From: OMOG01 sp041485845
Lineage (GTDB): Bacteria; Acidobacteriota; Terriglobia; Bryobacterales; Bryobacteraceae
Length of the DNA stretch: 5,600 nt
Reading direction: 5' to 3'
Assembly (NCBI GenBank): GCA_041485845.1
Contig: JBGPKH010000602.1
Location: forward strand, 1 to 5,600
How positions within the stretch are numbered: the first letter of the stretch is position 1; each line of letters begins with the position of its first letter. The notes under the pieces were generated by a model. The model saw only the letters and a program-made list of their open reading frames with translations. It made no database searches and was not told the origin of the DNA. Made by a program: the position numbers and the translations under genes. Positions 5,078 through 5,600 of the stretch are shown here, in pieces.

Positions 5078-5600
5078 TTGCGTATAGTCGTTTCCGGCGC
5101 CGCCGGCTTCATCGGGTCGCACCTGTGCGATCGTCTGCTGGCGGAAGGCCACACTGTGGTAGCGCTCGACAACCTGTTGACGGGGAGCCGTGGAAATCTT
5201 GCGCATCTCGAAAGAGAGCCCCGCTTCCACTCAATGGAGCAGGACATCACGCGGCCGTTTGTCGTCGAAGGGCCCGTCGATTGCGTGGCCAACCTGGCCT
5301 CGCCGGCCAGTCCCAAGGACTACCTGGAGCACCCCATCGAAACCCTGGAAGTCGGTTCCTGCGGGACGCGCAACATGCTGCAACTGGCGCTCGAAAAGGG
5401 CGCGCGTTTTCTGTTGAGCTCCACGTCGGAGTGCTACGGCGACCCGCTGGTGCACCCGCAGGTGGAGACCTACTGGGGGAACGTGAACCCCGTGGGATTG
5501 CGTTCCTGCTACGACGAAAGCAAGCGGTTCGCGGAAGCGCTGACCATGGCGTTTCACCGCAAGCACGGCCTGCGCACCAACATCGCGCGTATCTTCAACA
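5078..5600 (+). CDS. UDP-glucuronate decarboxylase / UXS-like NAD-dependent sugar epimerase, N-terminal part
   Basis: The frame starts at TTG 5078, 4 nt after a perfect GGAGG (5069-5073), and stays open for 174 codons to the right edge, so the C-terminus is missing. An ATG-only reading would miss this start and cut off the Rossmann motif. The nucleotide-binding signature GAAGFIG (residues 7-13) and Asp31 (ALDNLLTG) mark an NAD-binding short-chain dehydrogenase fold. NLASPASPKDYLEHPIET (72-89), STSECYGDPLVHPQVETYWG (115-134) and NPVGLRSCYDESKRFAE (137-153) closely follow the UXS pattern. The likely catalytic residues are Thr116, Glu118, Tyr145 and Lys149. UXS converts UDP-glucuronate to UDP-xylose for surface polysaccharides or glycans. 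A related dTDP-glucose dehydratase or UDP-glucose epimerase is less likely because of the TSE(C/V)YGDP and ETYWGNVNP motifs. It is divergent from the Fe-S gene, with 68 nt between the starts. Confidence 0.92.
   Translation, partial: MRIVVSGAAGFIGSHLCDRLLAEGHTVVALDNLLTGSRGNLAHLEREPRFHSMEQDITRPFVVEGPVDCVANLASPASPKDYLEHPIETLEVGSCGTRNMLQLALEKGARFLLSSTSECYGDPLVHPQVETYWGNVNPVGLRSCYDESKRFAEALTMAFHRKHGLRTNIARIFN

Overview
This is a GC-rich bacterial window. The protein families and their flavour (secreted M20 peptidase, NarI-like/CCG-domain membrane iron-sulfur protein, UDP-glucuronate decarboxylase, and an integrase whose motifs resemble ones I associate with Solibacter/Bryobacter-type genomes) suggest an acidobacterium. 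That assignment rests on remembered family resemblance, not on a search.

Layout: (1) 1-556, minus: N-terminal 185 residues of an exported M20 metallopeptidase that runs off the left edge. (2) 557-788: no gene, one small inverted repeat and a possible promoter. (3) 789-1040, plus: small protein with one membrane helix and a C-terminal coiled coil. (4) 1041-1230: leader of a toxin-antitoxin operon, with two GTATAC half-sites one helical turn apart over the likely -10. (5) 1231-1827, plus: HigB-type toxin then HigA-type antitoxin. (6) 1846-2985, plus: tyrosine-recombinase integrase that directly follows higA. Its catalytic residues are intact, but the frame is broken twice: one extra base at an A9 run, and one base missing near 2300, which restores the original frame. 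(7) 3005-3080, minus: complete tRNA-Lys(CTT), whose 3' end faces the integrase end, with an extended -10 promoter upstream. (8) 3144-5009, minus: membrane-bound Fe-S oxidoreductase with a b-heme-type membrane domain, two 4Fe-4S motifs and two CCG domains (EtfD/FadF-like). (9) 5078-5600, plus: start of a UDP-glucuronate decarboxylase (UXS-like) using a TTG start, divergent from (8).

How it fits together: integrase plus tRNA 3' end plus an addiction module is the usual arrangement of an integrative element sitting in a tRNA gene. Here it looks like one end of a small or decayed element, because the integrase is frame-disrupted and I could not find a second attachment-site copy to the left. The flanking genes (M20 peptidase, Fe-S oxidoreductase, UXS) read as ordinary chromosomal genes.

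The points most worth a second look are the twice-shifted integrase with its A9 slippage-prone run, and a perfect 9-bp inverted repeat covering the start codon of the Fe-S oxidoreductase. As RNA that repeat would form a hairpin with a GNRA-type GUGA tetraloop. I see no CRISPR array, no insertion-sequence transposase and no rRNA. I do not see convincing evidence of a wholly new system.
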